Shown: positions 1-9,606 of the stretch, in pieces
How the letters are laid out: the number at the start of each line of letters is the position of its first letter
Position numbering within the stretch: the first letter of the stretch is position 1
Source: Holtiella tumoricola
Lineage (GTDB): Bacteria > Bacillota > Clostridia > Lachnospirales > Cellulosilyticaceae
Direction: 5' to 3'
NCBI RefSeq assembly: GCF_027857615.1
Contig: NZ_JAQIFT010000043.1
Span: forward strand, 124,001 to 188,000
Length of the DNA stretch: 64,000 bases
Position numbers and translations under genes: made by a program
The notes under the pieces: model-generated
What the model was told of the DNA's origin: nothing
Seen by the model: the letters and a program-made list of their open reading frames with translations, nothing else
The model's database searches: none

Positions 1-927
1 GCATTTTATAACATGTCTGCAGGGATTTTACGTGCCTTAGGTGATAGTAAAACACCACTTTATTTCCTTATTATAGCTTCTATAGTAAATATCGTATTAG
101 ACTTGGTATTTATTGTAAATTTAGATATGGGTGTAGCAGGCGCAGCTTATGCAACGAATATCGCTCAAGGTCTAGCAGCAGTACTCTGTCTTGTTTATAG
201 TTATAGAAAATTCCATTTATTAAAACTCAAAAAAGAAGATTTTAAAGTGCCGGCAAGTTACTACCGTACACATTTTTGTATTGGACTTCCAATGGCATTA
301 CAGTTTTCTATTACAGCCATTGGGGTTATGACACTTCAGAGTGCGATTAATATTTTTGGATCAAGTGTTATGGCTGCCTATACAGCAGCATCCAAAGTTA
401 TTCAGCTCGTTATGCAACCAGTAGTAACTTATGGTGTATCTACAGCAACATTCGTAGGACAAAATCTAGGAGCGGGATTATATCATCGTATTCGTGAAGG
501 AGTCAGAACAATTACCTTTATATCTATTGGTACAAGTATACTAGCAAGTGCCGTACTATTTATTTTTGGTAAAACACTTGTAGCATTCTTCCTTGACAAC
601 CCTAGTCAAGAAGTAATAGGTTATGCAACTCAAGTTTTAAACTATGCAGGGATATTCTTTATACCTTTAGGACTTATTTTCGTTTACCGAAATGCCCTTC
701 AAGCCATGGGACAGTCCTTTATACCGATGATGGCGGGGATGCTTGAACTGGTAGCTCGTGCAGTTGTTGCCTACACATTGCCAACTCTTATTGGCTTTAC
801 AGGGATCTGTTTAGCAGACCCGGCAGCATGGATTGCAGCAGCCACACCACTTATCATTGTTTACTTTATTAAAATGCGTAAAGTAGAGCAGAGAATGGCT
901 GTAGAGGGTAATTCAAAAACATTATAG
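1..927 (+). CDS. MATE family efflux transporter, 5' end outside window
   Basis: Multi-pass membrane exporter of the MATE (NorM/DinF) family, which couples Na+ or H+ entry to export of drugs or metabolites. The gene is cut by the window edge: the frame is open from base 1 (A-F-Y-N precede the first Met at 13), and alignment with the complete neighbour downstream puts base 1 at about residue 146 of 452, so roughly the first third is missing. The visible part holds the second six-helix bundle, with long hydrophobic stretches separated by short polar loops. It is nearly identical to the next gene over its whole visible length, and both start this region with the same SFYNMSAG-type sequence, so the pair is a tandem duplication. 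A terminator follows, so the two copies are probably transcribed separately. Substrate cannot be read from the sequence. Confidence 0.93.
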   Translation, partial: AFYNMSAGILRALGDSKTPLYFLIIASIVNIVLDLVFIVNLDMGVAGAAYATNIAQGLAAVLCLVYSYRKFHLLKLKKEDFKVPASYYRTHFCIGLPMALQFSITAIGVMTLQSAINIFGSSVMAAYTAASKVIQLVMQPVVTYGVSTATFVGQNLGAGLYHRIREGVRTITFISIGTSILASAVLFIFGKTLVAFFLDNPSQEVIGYATQVLNYAGIFFIPLGLIFVYRNALQAMGQSFIPMMAGMLELVARAVVAYTLPTLIGFTGICLADPAAWIAAATPLIIVYFIKMRKVEQRMAVEGNSKTL

Positions 928-1002
928 TCTTAGCTATTAATCAATTATTTTAAAGACATAACAAGATATCCTAAGGATAGAAGACCTAAATAAAAAATAA
1001 GA

Positions 1003-1046
1003 AAAATTCTTCCACATAATGAAATAGATGTGGAGGAATTTTTTTT
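1003..1046 (+). terminator. Intrinsic terminator after first MATE gene
   Basis: A 15-bp stem (AAAATTCTTCCACAT at 1003-1017 with ATGTGGAGGAATTTT at 1028-1042, one G-U pair) is followed by a run of T to 1046. It separates the two MATE copies. Confidence 0.9.
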
Positions 1047-1098
1047 GTAAACTTTAAGTAGAATATACTTAATGGAATGATTTAAAGAGAAATTTATA

Positions 1099-1127
1099 TC
1101 GTCAAAAGACAAGGAATAGATTATAAT
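1099..1127 (+). promoter_or_regulatory. Putative sigma-A promoter for second MATE gene
   Basis: A perfect -10 box TATAAT lies at 1122-1127, with TCGTCA (4 of 6 to consensus) 17 bases upstream at 1099-1104. It lies just downstream of the terminator and 33 bases before the start codon, as expected if the second copy has its own promoter. Confidence 0.5.
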
Positions 1128-1160
1128 GAAGGATGTTTAAAAAGTAAGGAGAGCATTAAT

Positions 1161-2519
1161 ATGACAAATGATATGACACAAGGCAAGCCTTTTAAGTTAT
1201 TTATATGGTTTTCAATCCCATTACTTATTGGAAATGTCTTTCAACAACTTTACAGTATGGTAGATACCATTATTGTAGGGAAATTCTTAGGAGAAGAAGC
1301 ATTAGCAGCAGTAGGCTCAACAGGCTCGATGTTCTTCTTGGTTAATGGATTTTTATTGGGACTGACCAGTGGGTTTTCGGTTATGGTTGCTCAACGGTTT
1401 GGCGCAAAGGATGAGGATAGTGTAAAAAAAGCAATTGCGAGTAATATAACACTTACAGTCATCCTAACCATTGTAGTGACAATAGTGATGCTAGCTTTAA
1501 AAACACCACTTTTAAAGCTTATGAATACACCAGAGAATGTATTTGGGTATGCAGATACGTATATTACGATTATCTATGCGGGGATTTTTACACAATCATT
1601 TTATAATATGTCTGCAGGGATTTTACGTGCGCTAGGGGATAGTAAAACACCTTTGTATTTCTTGATTTTAGCTTCTGTTGTAAACATTGTTTTAGACTTA
1701 GTTTTTATTGTAAACTTTGATATGGGTGTAGCAGGAGCGGCCCATGCGACCAATATCGCTCAAGGTTTAGCAGCAATACTTTGTCTTGTCTATAGTTATA
1801 AGAAGTTCCATTTATTAAAACTCAAAAAAGAAGATTTCAAAGTGCCAGCAAGTTACTACCGCACACATTTTTGTATTGGACTTCCTATGGCATTACAGTT
1901 TTCTATCACAGCCATTGGAATTATGACCCTTCAAAGTGCCATCAATATTTTTGGATCAAGTGTTATGGCAGCTTACACAGCGGCATCCAAGGTCATTCAG
2001 TTAGTCATGCAGCCATTAGTCACATATGGTGTGTCCACGGCTACATTTGTAGGACAAAATCTAGGTGCAGGACTATATCATCGTATTCGTGAAGGTGTTA
2101 AGACAATAACTTTTATATCTATTATTACCAGTATACTATCAAGTAGTGTATTACTTCTTTTTGGAAAGTCACTTATAGGCTTATTCCTTGAGAATCCTAG
2201 CCAAGAAGTAATAGGTTATGCCAGTCAAGTCTTAAACTATGCGGCAGCATTCTTTATACCACTAGGACTTATCTTTGTTTATCGTAATGCACTTCAAGGT
2301 ATGGGAGAATCCTTTATACCGATGATGGCAGGTGTATTTGAGCTAGTGGCACGTGCAGTGGTTGCTTACACTTTACCAGCAGTTATTGGCTTCGTGGGAA
2401 TTTGTTTAGCGGACCCTGCGGCTTGGATTGCCGCTGCTGTACCTCTTGTTATCGTCTACTTTATGAAGATGCGTAAGATAGAACGAGAAAAAATCACACA
2501 GAGTGTACAAGAAATATAA
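1161..2519 (+). CDS. MATE family efflux transporter (tandem copy)
   Basis: Full-length 452-residue MATE exporter, the usual size for the family, with about twelve hydrophobic segments and no signal peptide. The N-terminal half has the typical PLLIGNVFQQLYSMVD-type first helix and the GSTGS region. The start at 1161 has GGAGAG about 8 bases upstream. The C-terminal two thirds are almost the same as the gene at 1-927, with scattered conservative changes, so the pair arose by a duplication that has since drifted. Because the flanking spacer is different, recent slippage is less likely than an older tandem duplication. The exported substrate is unknown; annotation as multidrug pump would be by family only. 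Confidence 0.95.
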   Translation: MTNDMTQGKPFKLFIWFSIPLLIGNVFQQLYSMVDTIIVGKFLGEEALAAVGSTGSMFFLVNGFLLGLTSGFSVMVAQRFGAKDEDSVKKAIASNITLTVILTIVVTIVMLALKTPLLKLMNTPENVFGYADTYITIIYAGIFTQSFYNMSAGILRALGDSKTPLYFLILASVVNIVLDLVFIVNFDMGVAGAAHATNIAQGLAAILCLVYSYKKFHLLKLKKEDFKVPASYYRTHFCIGLPMALQFSITAIGIMTLQSAINIFGSSVMAAYTAASKVIQLVMQPLVTYGVSTATFVGQNLGAGLYHRIREGVKTITFISIITSILSSSVLLLFGKSLIGLFLENPSQEVIGYASQVLNYAAAFFIPLGLIFVYRNALQGMGESFIPMMAGVFELVARAVVAYTLPAVIGFVGICLADPAAWIAAAVPLVIVYFMKMRKIEREKITQSVQEI

Positions 2520-2586
2520 CAATCCTATTATAAATGAGTGATTACAAATTAGTTTATAAAAATAGATAAAACAATTTTAGAGTTAT

Positions 2587-2627
2587 AATAAGCTACCTTA
2601 AGAACAGTTTTAAGGTGGCTTATTATT
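2587..2627 (+). terminator. Intrinsic terminator (CCACCTTAAG-type hairpin)
   Basis: AATAAGCTACCTTAA (2587-2601) pairs with TTAAGGTGGCTTATT (2610-2624) over 15 bp with one G-U, followed by ATTTTG. The stem belongs to a set of closely related terminator stems that recurs in this window at 12385, 23555, 24575 and 29758. Confidence 0.88.
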
Positions 2628-2720
2628 TTGTAAAAAACTTATTTAGGGAGGAGTATTTGGTGTAATCTTGTAAATTTTTCAGCATATCTTTAAGATTTTT
2701 ACGCACTTATGTATTTGGGG

Positions 2721-2749
2721 TTGAACGAAAGTATTTTGAAGGCTAGAAT
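2721..2749 (+). promoter_or_regulatory. Putative sigma-A promoter for fucosidase
   Basis: TTGAAC at 2721-2726 and TAGAAT at 2744-2749 are separated by exactly 17 bases, each 5 of 6 or near to consensus. The predicted start of transcription is about 27 bases before the fucosidase start codon. No catabolite-response element was recognised nearby. Confidence 0.6.
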
Positions 2750-2782
2750 AACTTTCATAAAACATATATTTAGGAGAATATT

Positions 2783-4882
2783 ATGAAATCAGATATCAAA
2801 CAACTTGCACATGGTGGAAAAATTATTAAGCTCAATCCAACAGACACAATGGAAGAAATCTTATCAAAAGTAGTAGAAGTACGTCCTTCACAAGAACAAA
2901 TTGCATGGCAAGAATTAGAGTTTATTGCCTTTATTCATTTTGGACTTAATACATTTACAGATCGTGAATGGGGAGAAGGAACAGAGCCGCTAGAACTTTT
3001 CAATCCTGAGGAGTTAGATGCTGATCAATGGATTAAAACTATTAAAGAGGCAGAGATGAAAGCAGTTATTTTAACATGCAAGCATCATTCAGGTTTTTGT
3101 TTATGGCCAAGTCAATATACAGATTACACGGTTGAAAATACCTCTTGGCGTGAGGGTAAAGGAGATATCGTAAGAGATGTAGCTAATGCATGTAAAAAGT
3201 ATGGCGTCAAATTTGCAATTTATCTTTCACCATGGGATCGTCATGAACCAAGCTATGGGGATTCACCAGCTTATAATACATATTACAAAAGACAGCTTAC
3301 AGAACTTCTTACAAACTATGGAGAGGTAGTAGATGTTTGGTTAGATGGAGCTTGTGGTGAAGGGCCTAATGGTAAGAAGCAAGAATATGATTGGCGTGGG
3401 TTCTATGAAACAGTTCGTACACAAAGTCCTCATACAACCATATCATGTATGGGACCTGATACAAGATGGTGTGGTAATGAAGCAGGGAGCTGTAGAGCAA
3501 ATGAGTGGAGTCCGGTACCTATTCCAGGAATGGATGGTATTGAGGCAGAAAAGTCAGATACAAGTGCACTTTCTTTTGGGAATCATAATTATACTTTAGC
3601 AAATCTTGAAGACCTTGGGGGAAGAGATGCACTTAAAAAGCATGCGATTAATGGTGATTGGGTAGCATGGTACCCTGCTCAAGTAGATATTTCTATTCGT
3701 CCAGGCTGGTTCTATCATAAAGGGGAAGATCATATGGTAAAATCCTTAAAGCAACTGATGGATGTCTACTATCAATCAGTAGGTGGTAATGCTCAGTTGT
3801 TGCTAAATGTACCGCCAGCACCAAATGGATTGTTGCACCCAACAGATGTAACAAGACTTAAACAAATGGGAGAAGTGATTCGTTCCACCTTTAGACATAA
3901 TCTTATAGAAGAGGCAACAGTTACAACACACTCAGAAGAAGAACGCTCAATTATAGAGATTAAATTTGATCAACCAGCTACCTTTAATACCTTAATGCTT
4001 CAAGAAGATATTGCACAAGGACAACGTGTAGAGGCATTCCACATAGAAGTAGAAGAGAACAATGAATGGAGAACTCTAGGTACAGGTACTATTATTGGTT
4101 ATAAGAAACTCCTTCGTTTATCTGAAGAAAGCTTTATTACAGCAAGTAATATACGTATTATCATTACTCAATCTAGAGCGTTACCTATTATCAAACAAAT
4201 AGGCCTATTCAAAGCACCTATTCTTGTAGCTGAACCAAGTATTACACGTTCAGAGGAAGGGATAGTTAGCATTACGTCAAAGCTTGCAGCGAAGATACAT
4301 TATACAGTAGATGGTTCTACACCGACTAAAGAAAGTCCTCAATATGTCGAGCCGTTTGCATTAATATATGGAGGTACTGTTAAGGCTATAGCTTATTATA
4401 CAGAAGACAACCCAGATTTTTATGTTGAAGAAAATATTCCAGCCAGTAAGACATTTGGTGTAAATAAAAAACATTGGAAAGTCATTGCAAGCTCAGGTAA
4501 TGAGGTTGAAGGTTTTGAAAGAGAATCTATCCTTAGTGAGGATCCAACAAGTTACCTTAAAATAGCTTCAATACCTTATAGTATTGATATTGATATGGGT
4601 GAGACCTTAACACTTTCTGGATTTAGTTTTATGCCAGTAGCAGATGGTTATGACTTTAATTATAATGTAGCCATGTATTCTCTTTATACAAGTTTAGATG
4701 GTATACATTGGGAAGCACAAAAGCAGGAAACGAGCTTTGATAATATTTACCATAATCCAATCCTCCAAGTAGTACCTTTTGCAGCACCTAGCCAGGCACG
4801 TTATATACGTTTTGAAGTTTTATCAACTATACAAGGTAGTGTGTTTGCAGTTATGAGAGAGATTAGTGTTATGTCAGTTTAA
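2783..4882 (+). CDS. Alpha-L-fucosidase, GH29, with F5/8C-like and CHB_HEX_C-like domains
   Basis: Releases terminal alpha-L-fucose from oligosaccharides by a retaining mechanism. Residues about 40-365 form the GH29 barrel: the IHFGLNTF strand with His52, the CKHHSGF motif with His101-His102, and VWLDGA with Asp188 as the expected nucleophile. A discoidin (F5/8 type C)-like region follows at about 375-480, then a short CHB_HEX_C-like domain near 490-545 (the YTVDGSTPT motif), then a second discoidin-like module to the end. There is no signal peptide, so the enzyme should act in the cytoplasm on imported oligosaccharides. It sits alone between a promoter and a terminator but directly upstream of a YesN regulator and an oligosaccharide-type ABC transporter, which could supply its substrate. 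No fucose isomerase, fuculokinase or fuculose aldolase is in the window. Confidence 0.92.
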   Translation: MKSDIKQLAHGGKIIKLNPTDTMEEILSKVVEVRPSQEQIAWQELEFIAFIHFGLNTFTDREWGEGTEPLELFNPEELDADQWIKTIKEAEMKAVILTCKHHSGFCLWPSQYTDYTVENTSWREGKGDIVRDVANACKKYGVKFAIYLSPWDRHEPSYGDSPAYNTYYKRQLTELLTNYGEVVDVWLDGACGEGPNGKKQEYDWRGFYETVRTQSPHTTISCMGPDTRWCGNEAGSCRANEWSPVPIPGMDGIEAEKSDTSALSFGNHNYTLANLEDLGGRDALKKHAINGDWVAWYPAQVDISIRPGWFYHKGEDHMVKSLKQLMDVYYQSVGGNAQLLLNVPPAPNGLLHPTDVTRLKQMGEVIRSTFRHNLIEEATVTTHSEEERSIIEIKFDQPATFNTLMLQEDIAQGQRVEAFHIEVEENNEWRTLGTGTIIGYKKLLRLSEESFITASNIRIIITQSRALPIIKQIGLFKAPILVAEPSITRSEEGIVSITSKLAAKIHYTVDGSTPTKESPQYVEPFALIYGGTVKAIAYYTEDNPDFYVEENIPASKTFGVNKKHWKVIASSGNEVEGFERESILSEDPTSYLKIASIPYSIDIDMGETLTLSGFSFMPVADGYDFNYNVAMYSLYTSLDGIHWEAQKQETSFDNIYHNPILQVVPFAAPSQARYIRFEVLSTIQGSVFAVMREISVMSV

Positions 4883-4902
4883 AATTAATTAGTATCAAAT
4901 AT

Positions 4903-4947
4903 AAAACTCTAGAAGTACTCAATAGGTCAGTATTTCTAGAGTTTTTA
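4903..4947 (+). terminator. Intrinsic terminator after fucosidase
   Basis: AAAACTCTAGAA (4903-4914) pairs with TTCTAGAGTTTT (4934-4945) around an 18-19 base loop, ending in a T-run. Confidence 0.85.
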
Positions 4948-5105
4948 TACTTTGTTTATAATGAATTCATTATAAAGGAAATGATAATCAGACAGGATTA
5001 CATAATTGTTGATAATATTTTCAGGTAATAATACAATGTATAATATAAAGGTTAATAATGAGACAATTAACATACTATATAAGGGCTATGATGGGGGAGG
5101 TTACA

Positions 5106-6659
5106 ATGATAAAGGTGATTATAGCGGAAGATGAGATGTTAGTTAGAATTGGATTAAAGCATTCAATAGATTGGAATACATTAGGGATGGAAGTTGTTGC
5201 AGATGTAGATAATGGACAGAGTGCCTACCAGTGTTTCTTGGAGAAAAGACCTCAAATAATTATTACTGATCTAAAGATGCCTAAAATGGGAGGCGTCGAG
5301 CTTATACAAAAAATAAGAGAGATAGATCAAGAGTGTATTATCATTGTTATATCTTGTGTGGAAGATTTTGAAATAGTGAGAGGAATGATAGCGTACAATA
5401 TTTTTGATTATCTATCGAAGGCATTAATGAATATGAAACAAATGAACGATGTATTACAAAAGGCAAAAAATACATTGTGTAATCAGTATCAGAAGCTTCA
5501 AGTGATAGAGGAAGAATATATAGAAGATACACTGGAAAAAAGTTTAATAGAGTATTTAATAGAAGAAAAACTGACTGTAGAGGAGTTTGTACAGAGTACT
5601 AAAGAACCTGGCATACCTTGTATGGCTATTATGGTAAATAAGAGTTTTCTTAATGATTGTAAAAACATTAGGCGGAACATAAGAAGAAATAGTACATTAA
5701 AAGATTTGCTGAAAAATAGTTTAATGCATGTTAGAGGACAAGTTTATACGCTAAGTGATGAACTAGATATTATTTTTATAGAAGAAAAAGATATAGCAAA
5801 TCATGAGATGTTAGAGAAGGATTTGCTTCATATTGTACATACAAGTAAGGAATTACTCAAAGTAGATTTAAAAATAGTTATTACCCACTTAGCAGAGGGA
5901 TGGGGGCAGCTTCAAGAGAAATATAAAAAAAATAAAGTATTAGCAAAACAGTTCTATTTTCTTGAAACGCCTCTTATATGGGAATTTAATACATTTAAGA
6001 TTGAGAGTTATATACAAAAACTACTTCAGCCTATTCAACAAGAAAGTTTGGAATGGATGTTAGCAGACAGCCAAAAAGAATATTATAACCAAATAATAAA
6101 AAACATGGTAGCAGATTGTGCGGATGAAAATAATACGGATTATAAACAATTAATTCAAGATAAGATAATTTGTTTGGCAAACCTTATTAATAATACAACT
6201 AAAACAAATACGACAGAAGAAATGATCCAACTTCAACGAGAAATTATTAATACCTACACACTTTTAGACACGCTTAATGTATATAGAGGATTTGTTGAGA
6301 AGGTTAAAGAAACGATGAGAGAACATTTTCCTAAAAAGGATGAGATTGTGAAGGCACTTCATTACATAGAAAAAAATTATAATAAAGATATAGGGCTTAA
6401 AGGAGTAGCAGGCTATGTCAATTTAAGTCCTAACTATTTTTCTACATTGTTTAAGAAAGAAATGGGACAAAGTTTTGTAGATTATATGATGTACCTTAAG
6501 ATAGAAAAAGCAAAAGAACTCTTAAAAACAAATATGCTTTTTTATCAAATAGCAGAAGAAGTAGGATTTGCAGAAGAAACATATTTTAGTAAAATGTTTA
6601 AACTTAAAACAGGATTGTCTCCAAGAGAGTGGAAATTAAATTTAGAGAGGAAAATTTAA
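5106..6659 (+). CDS. YesN-type response regulator, receiver plus AraC helix-turn-helix
   Basis: Cytoplasmic transcription activator of a two-component system. The receiver domain covers residues 1-120 with the acidic pocket around Asp9, the phospho-acceptor Asp55 in ITDLKMPKMGG, and a DYLSKA strand where DYLLKP is usual. A long, poorly conserved middle (about 130-410) is typical of the YesN class. Residues about 415-517 are two AraC helix-turn-helix units (VAGYVNLSPNYFSTLFKKE and IAEEVGFAEETYFSKMFK). The frame is open from an ATG at 5058, but the GGGGGAGG at 5094-5101 lies properly before the ATG at 5106, where the conserved MIKVIIAEDE begins, so that start was chosen. The likely partner is the YesM-type kinase at 10551, with the transporter genes between them as targets. 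Confidence 0.93.
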   Translation: MIKVIIAEDEMLVRIGLKHSIDWNTLGMEVVADVDNGQSAYQCFLEKRPQIIITDLKMPKMGGVELIQKIREIDQECIIIVISCVEDFEIVRGMIAYNIFDYLSKALMNMKQMNDVLQKAKNTLCNQYQKLQVIEEEYIEDTLEKSLIEYLIEEKLTVEEFVQSTKEPGIPCMAIMVNKSFLNDCKNIRRNIRRNSTLKDLLKNSLMHVRGQVYTLSDELDIIFIEEKDIANHEMLEKDLLHIVHTSKELLKVDLKIVITHLAEGWGQLQEKYKKNKVLAKQFYFLETPLIWEFNTFKIESYIQKLLQPIQQESLEWMLADSQKEYYNQIIKNMVADCADENNTDYKQLIQDKIICLANLINNTTKTNTTEEMIQLQREIINTYTLLDTLNVYRGFVEKVKETMREHFPKKDEIVKALHYIEKNYNKDIGLKGVAGYVNLSPNYFSTLFKKEMGQSFVDYMMYLKIEKAKELLKTNMLFYQIAEEVGFAEETYFSKMFKLKTGLSPREWKLNLERKI

Positions 6660-6853
6660 TTAAATCCTCATAGATCTAAAAATGTAAAATGTATAGAAAT
6701 AGAGTAATATTATTCAAGAACTTTTAGGAATAAAATGGATTCTTAAAATAGTTAAAAATAATGATAACTTATGCCATAACCTTTAGTACCTAAAATAAGT
6801 ATACTAAAACTACGATCATTATAGCTCATATAAAAATAAGGGGGAAGAAAGTT

Positions 6854-8569
6854 ATGCGTATGTTAAAAAAAGCAATGTGTGTTTTTCTAGGTATGAGTCT
6901 ACTAATAGTTGGATGTACAGGATGTAATCAAAAAGTTGAACAAGAGGTAGGAAAAGTGACGGGTACAGAGGAGGGAGTGCCTTTAACAATAGGTTTATTG
7001 AATCTACGCTTAACGGGTAGAGATAATAATGAAGATACCTTGATTATGGATGAGATTGAAAAGCAGTTAGGGATAGATTTAGAAGGGATTAACCTTGATA
7101 CTGAGAAGTTTAACTTATTATTAGCAAGTGGAGATCTACCAGATATTTTGATGATCTATCCAGAATATCTAGAGCAAGTCTTACAAGCTGGATATGCCAT
7201 ACCGTTAGATGATTATCTAGATGAATATGGTTCTAATATTAGTAAGTTTGAATTTAGGAACAATCTTATGAGAGAAAAATATAGTAATGGCACCGGAAAA
7301 CTTTATTTCCATACACCAAGTTCAGGTGTAGAACTTCCAAATGGTCCAACAGAACTTTATTATGGCTATAAGGTGAGATGGGATTTATATAAAGAAATTG
7401 GTATGCCAACGATCTCAAATGATGAAGAGTTTATAGATGCACTCAAAAAGATGAAAGCTATCTATCCTGTAACAGAAAATGGAGAACCTGTCTATGCAAT
7501 GTCTGTATATAATGATATGGGTGTACATGGATGGACAATAAGAGCGATGGCATGTTATGGATATAAAGGAGCAAGTATAGGTAATTTACATTATCTTATT
7601 GATGTAAGAACAAATGAAGTTATCAATAACTTTGTAGATTATGAAAATAATAGTCCATTTTGGATGGATATGAAGTTTTATAATACCCTTTATAAAGAGG
7701 GATTACTAGATCCAGATGCATTTATCACAAAAAGTGAGGATCTTATAGAAAAGGCTGACAAAGGTCAATATCTTACAGATGGTACAGGATGGTATCTTGG
7801 AAATTTCTATAACAATAATAGAGCAGAAGACCCTGATACAATGAAAGGCTTCATTACTTTACCAGCAGAAGCAGGTTGGTATGGTTCCGACTTTAGATCA
7901 GGGTGGGTAAATAAACTCTACTTTGTAACAAGTGAATGTAAGAATCCAGAAAAAGCCGTAGAATTTATTGATTTTATAAATAGTCCAGATGGGAATAGAC
8001 TAGCTTATTCAGGTATACAAGGAACCCATTGGGACTATGATGAATCAGGTGAACCTTATTTATTTGAAGAAACTTTAGCACTTAGATCTACACCTGAATG
8101 GAAGAATACAGGTATCGGTGCATGGCAAAATATTGTAGGTATATCACCAGATAATCTGCATCCAGATGGTAGTCCTTATTCCCTATTTAGTAAAAAGGAA
8201 TATAGAGTTCAAGGGCTTAATCCAATACAAAAAGATTATAGTGAAGTTATGGGTGTAGAATATCCAAGCCAAGTACATCAACAAATGGTGCAAGAGGGCA
8301 AAGGATATGATCATTCAACACTTAATACAGATATAGATGCAGTGATGCCAACTGTCCCATCAGACATTAAACGTATCATGTCAAAATGTGAAGAAGTAAC
8401 AATTAGTTATATTCCAGCTATTGTTCAGTCTAAAACAGACGAAGAATTTACTAAAAATAAAGATGCTTTAATTGCCGCACTACAAAAGGCCGACCAGCAA
8501 AAAGCTTGGGAATGGTTTGAAACGAATTGGAATAACTCCAAAGCTGAAATAGAATCTCTTGGTAAATAG
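6854..8569 (+). CDS. Extracellular solute-binding lipoprotein of a sugar ABC transporter (LplA-like)
   Basis: Cell-surface receptor delivering a carbohydrate, probably an oligosaccharide, to the two permeases encoded downstream. The signal peptide ends in a lipobox LLIVG with lipidated Cys21. The mature protein has the family 1 binding-protein layout and an unusually long chain (571 residues), as in the LplA/YtcQ group that works with LplB/LplC permeases. The start at 6854 follows GGGGGAAG at a good distance. An inverted repeat TTTAGTA (6782-6788) and TACTAAA (6802-6808) lies 45 bases before the gene and could be a regulator site, but this is weak evidence. No ATPase gene is in this operon, as usual for this class, which borrows an MsmX-like ATPase from elsewhere. 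Placement after the fucosidase suggests a fucosylated glycan, which is inference. Confidence 0.93.
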   Translation: MRMLKKAMCVFLGMSLLIVGCTGCNQKVEQEVGKVTGTEEGVPLTIGLLNLRLTGRDNNEDTLIMDEIEKQLGIDLEGINLDTEKFNLLLASGDLPDILMIYPEYLEQVLQAGYAIPLDDYLDEYGSNISKFEFRNNLMREKYSNGTGKLYFHTPSSGVELPNGPTELYYGYKVRWDLYKEIGMPTISNDEEFIDALKKMKAIYPVTENGEPVYAMSVYNDMGVHGWTIRAMACYGYKGASIGNLHYLIDVRTNEVINNFVDYENNSPFWMDMKFYNTLYKEGLLDPDAFITKSEDLIEKADKGQYLTDGTGWYLGNFYNNNRAEDPDTMKGFITLPAEAGWYGSDFRSGWVNKLYFVTSECKNPEKAVEFIDFINSPDGNRLAYSGIQGTHWDYDESGEPYLFEETLALRSTPEWKNTGIGAWQNIVGISPDNLHPDGSPYSLFSKKEYRVQGLNPIQKDYSEVMGVEYPSQVHQQMVQEGKGYDHSTLNTDIDAVMPTVPSDIKRIMSKCEEVTISYIPAIVQSKTDEEFTKNKDALIAALQKADQQKAWEWFETNWNNSKAEIESLGK

Positions 8570-8581
8570 ATAAAATAAAAG

Positions 8582-8619
8582 ACGAGAGGAAGCGAGTGAG
8601 TTCAATTCCTCTCGTTTTT
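8582..8619 (+). terminator. Intercistronic attenuator hairpin
   Basis: ACGAGAGGAA (8582-8591) pairs perfectly with TTCCTCTCGT (8606-8615) and is followed by T's and TATA. It lies inside the operon, 12 bases after the binding-protein stop and just before the permease, so it probably lowers read-through and protects upstream mRNA. This would give more binding protein than permease. Confidence 0.72.
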
Positions 8620-8645
8620 ATATGAAAACGAATGGAGTGATTGTA

Positions 8646-9590
8646 GTGAGTAATAAAGCATTGGCAATGCCATCTTCAATAACATTTACACAAAATAAAA
8701 GGAAAAAGAATTATATATTACTTTTTTTAGCGTTACCTTTTATGTTACTTGTATTTTTATTTACATATGTACCATTGTTTGGATGGATTTATGCGTTTTT
8801 TGATTATAAGCCTGGATTGCCTTTATGGCAATGTGAATTTGTAGGACTTGATTATTTTAAATTATTTTTAACAGATACAGTAGATATGCTAAGAGTTATT
8901 AAGAATACGCTGATTTTTGCGGTTATAGGGATTCTTGTTACACCACTTCCTATGTTCTTTGCGATTTTGCTCAATGAAATTAAAAATAAAAAGGCAAAGA
9001 AATTTTTTCAAACAGTGACAACGCTTCCTAATTTTTTAAGTTGGGTTATCATTTATTCCATATGCTTTATGTTCTTCTCCTCTGAGGGGATATTAAATGA
9101 AATATTAGTGTCAACAGGAATGGTTGCACAAGCACCTCAAAGTATATTAGGGAACCAAGATGCAGTATATTGGTTTCAGACATTACTAGGATTATGGAAA
9201 ACATTAGGGTGGAGTTCTATTATTTACCTTGCAGCTATTACAGGATTAGATCAGGAACTTTATGATGCAGCTATGGTTGATGGAGCTGGAAGGGTAAAGT
9301 GTGCAATGCATATTACATTGCCAGGGCTTATGCCTACTTATATAGTACTTTTATTACTGAATATAGGAAACTTCTTAAATCAAGGATTTGAACAGTACTT
9401 CTTATTCAAAAATGCATCAACAGCCCAGACGATAGAAGTGCTAGATTTATACGTTTACCGATTAGGTCTTATTGGTCAAGATTATTCTTATAGTATAGCT
9501 ATTGGAATCATGAAATCTGCAATCAGTATAGGGTTATTATTTACTGCTAATGCAATAGCTAAAAAAGTTAGAGGAACAGCTATTATTTAG
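8646..9590 (+). CDS. Sugar ABC transporter permease (LplB-like)
   Basis: Membrane subunit of a carbohydrate importer, about 314 residues with six predicted helices. It has the LplB/UgpA-type FVGLDYFKLF segment after the first helix and the cytoplasmic EAA loop ELYDAAMVDGAGRVKCAMHITLPGL, which docks to the ATPase. The frame is open from an ATG at 8622, but that codon lies against the attenuator hairpin with no Shine-Dalgarno. The GTG at 8646 has GGAG at 8634-8637 with good spacing and is preferred. It pairs with the next permease. Substrate follows that of the binding protein and is not known. Confidence 0.9.
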   Translation: MSNKALAMPSSITFTQNKRKKNYILLFLALPFMLLVFLFTYVPLFGWIYAFFDYKPGLPLWQCEFVGLDYFKLFLTDTVDMLRVIKNTLIFAVIGILVTPLPMFFAILLNEIKNKKAKKFFQTVTTLPNFLSWVIIYSICFMFFSSEGILNEILVSTGMVAQAPQSILGNQDAVYWFQTLLGLWKTLGWSSIIYLAAITGLDQELYDAAMVDGAGRVKCAMHITLPGLMPTYIVLLLLNIGNFLNQGFEQYFLFKNASTAQTIEVLDLYVYRLGLIGQDYSYSIAIGIMKSAISIGLLFTANAIAKKVRGTAII

Positions 9591-9606
9591 AGAGGGGGAA
9601 GCGTTT

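Noticed and set aside
13..927. Complete 304-residue MATE protein starting at 13
   Set aside because: The frame is open to the window edge and the neighbouring copy shows about 146 residues before this point, so it is a cut gene, not a short one.
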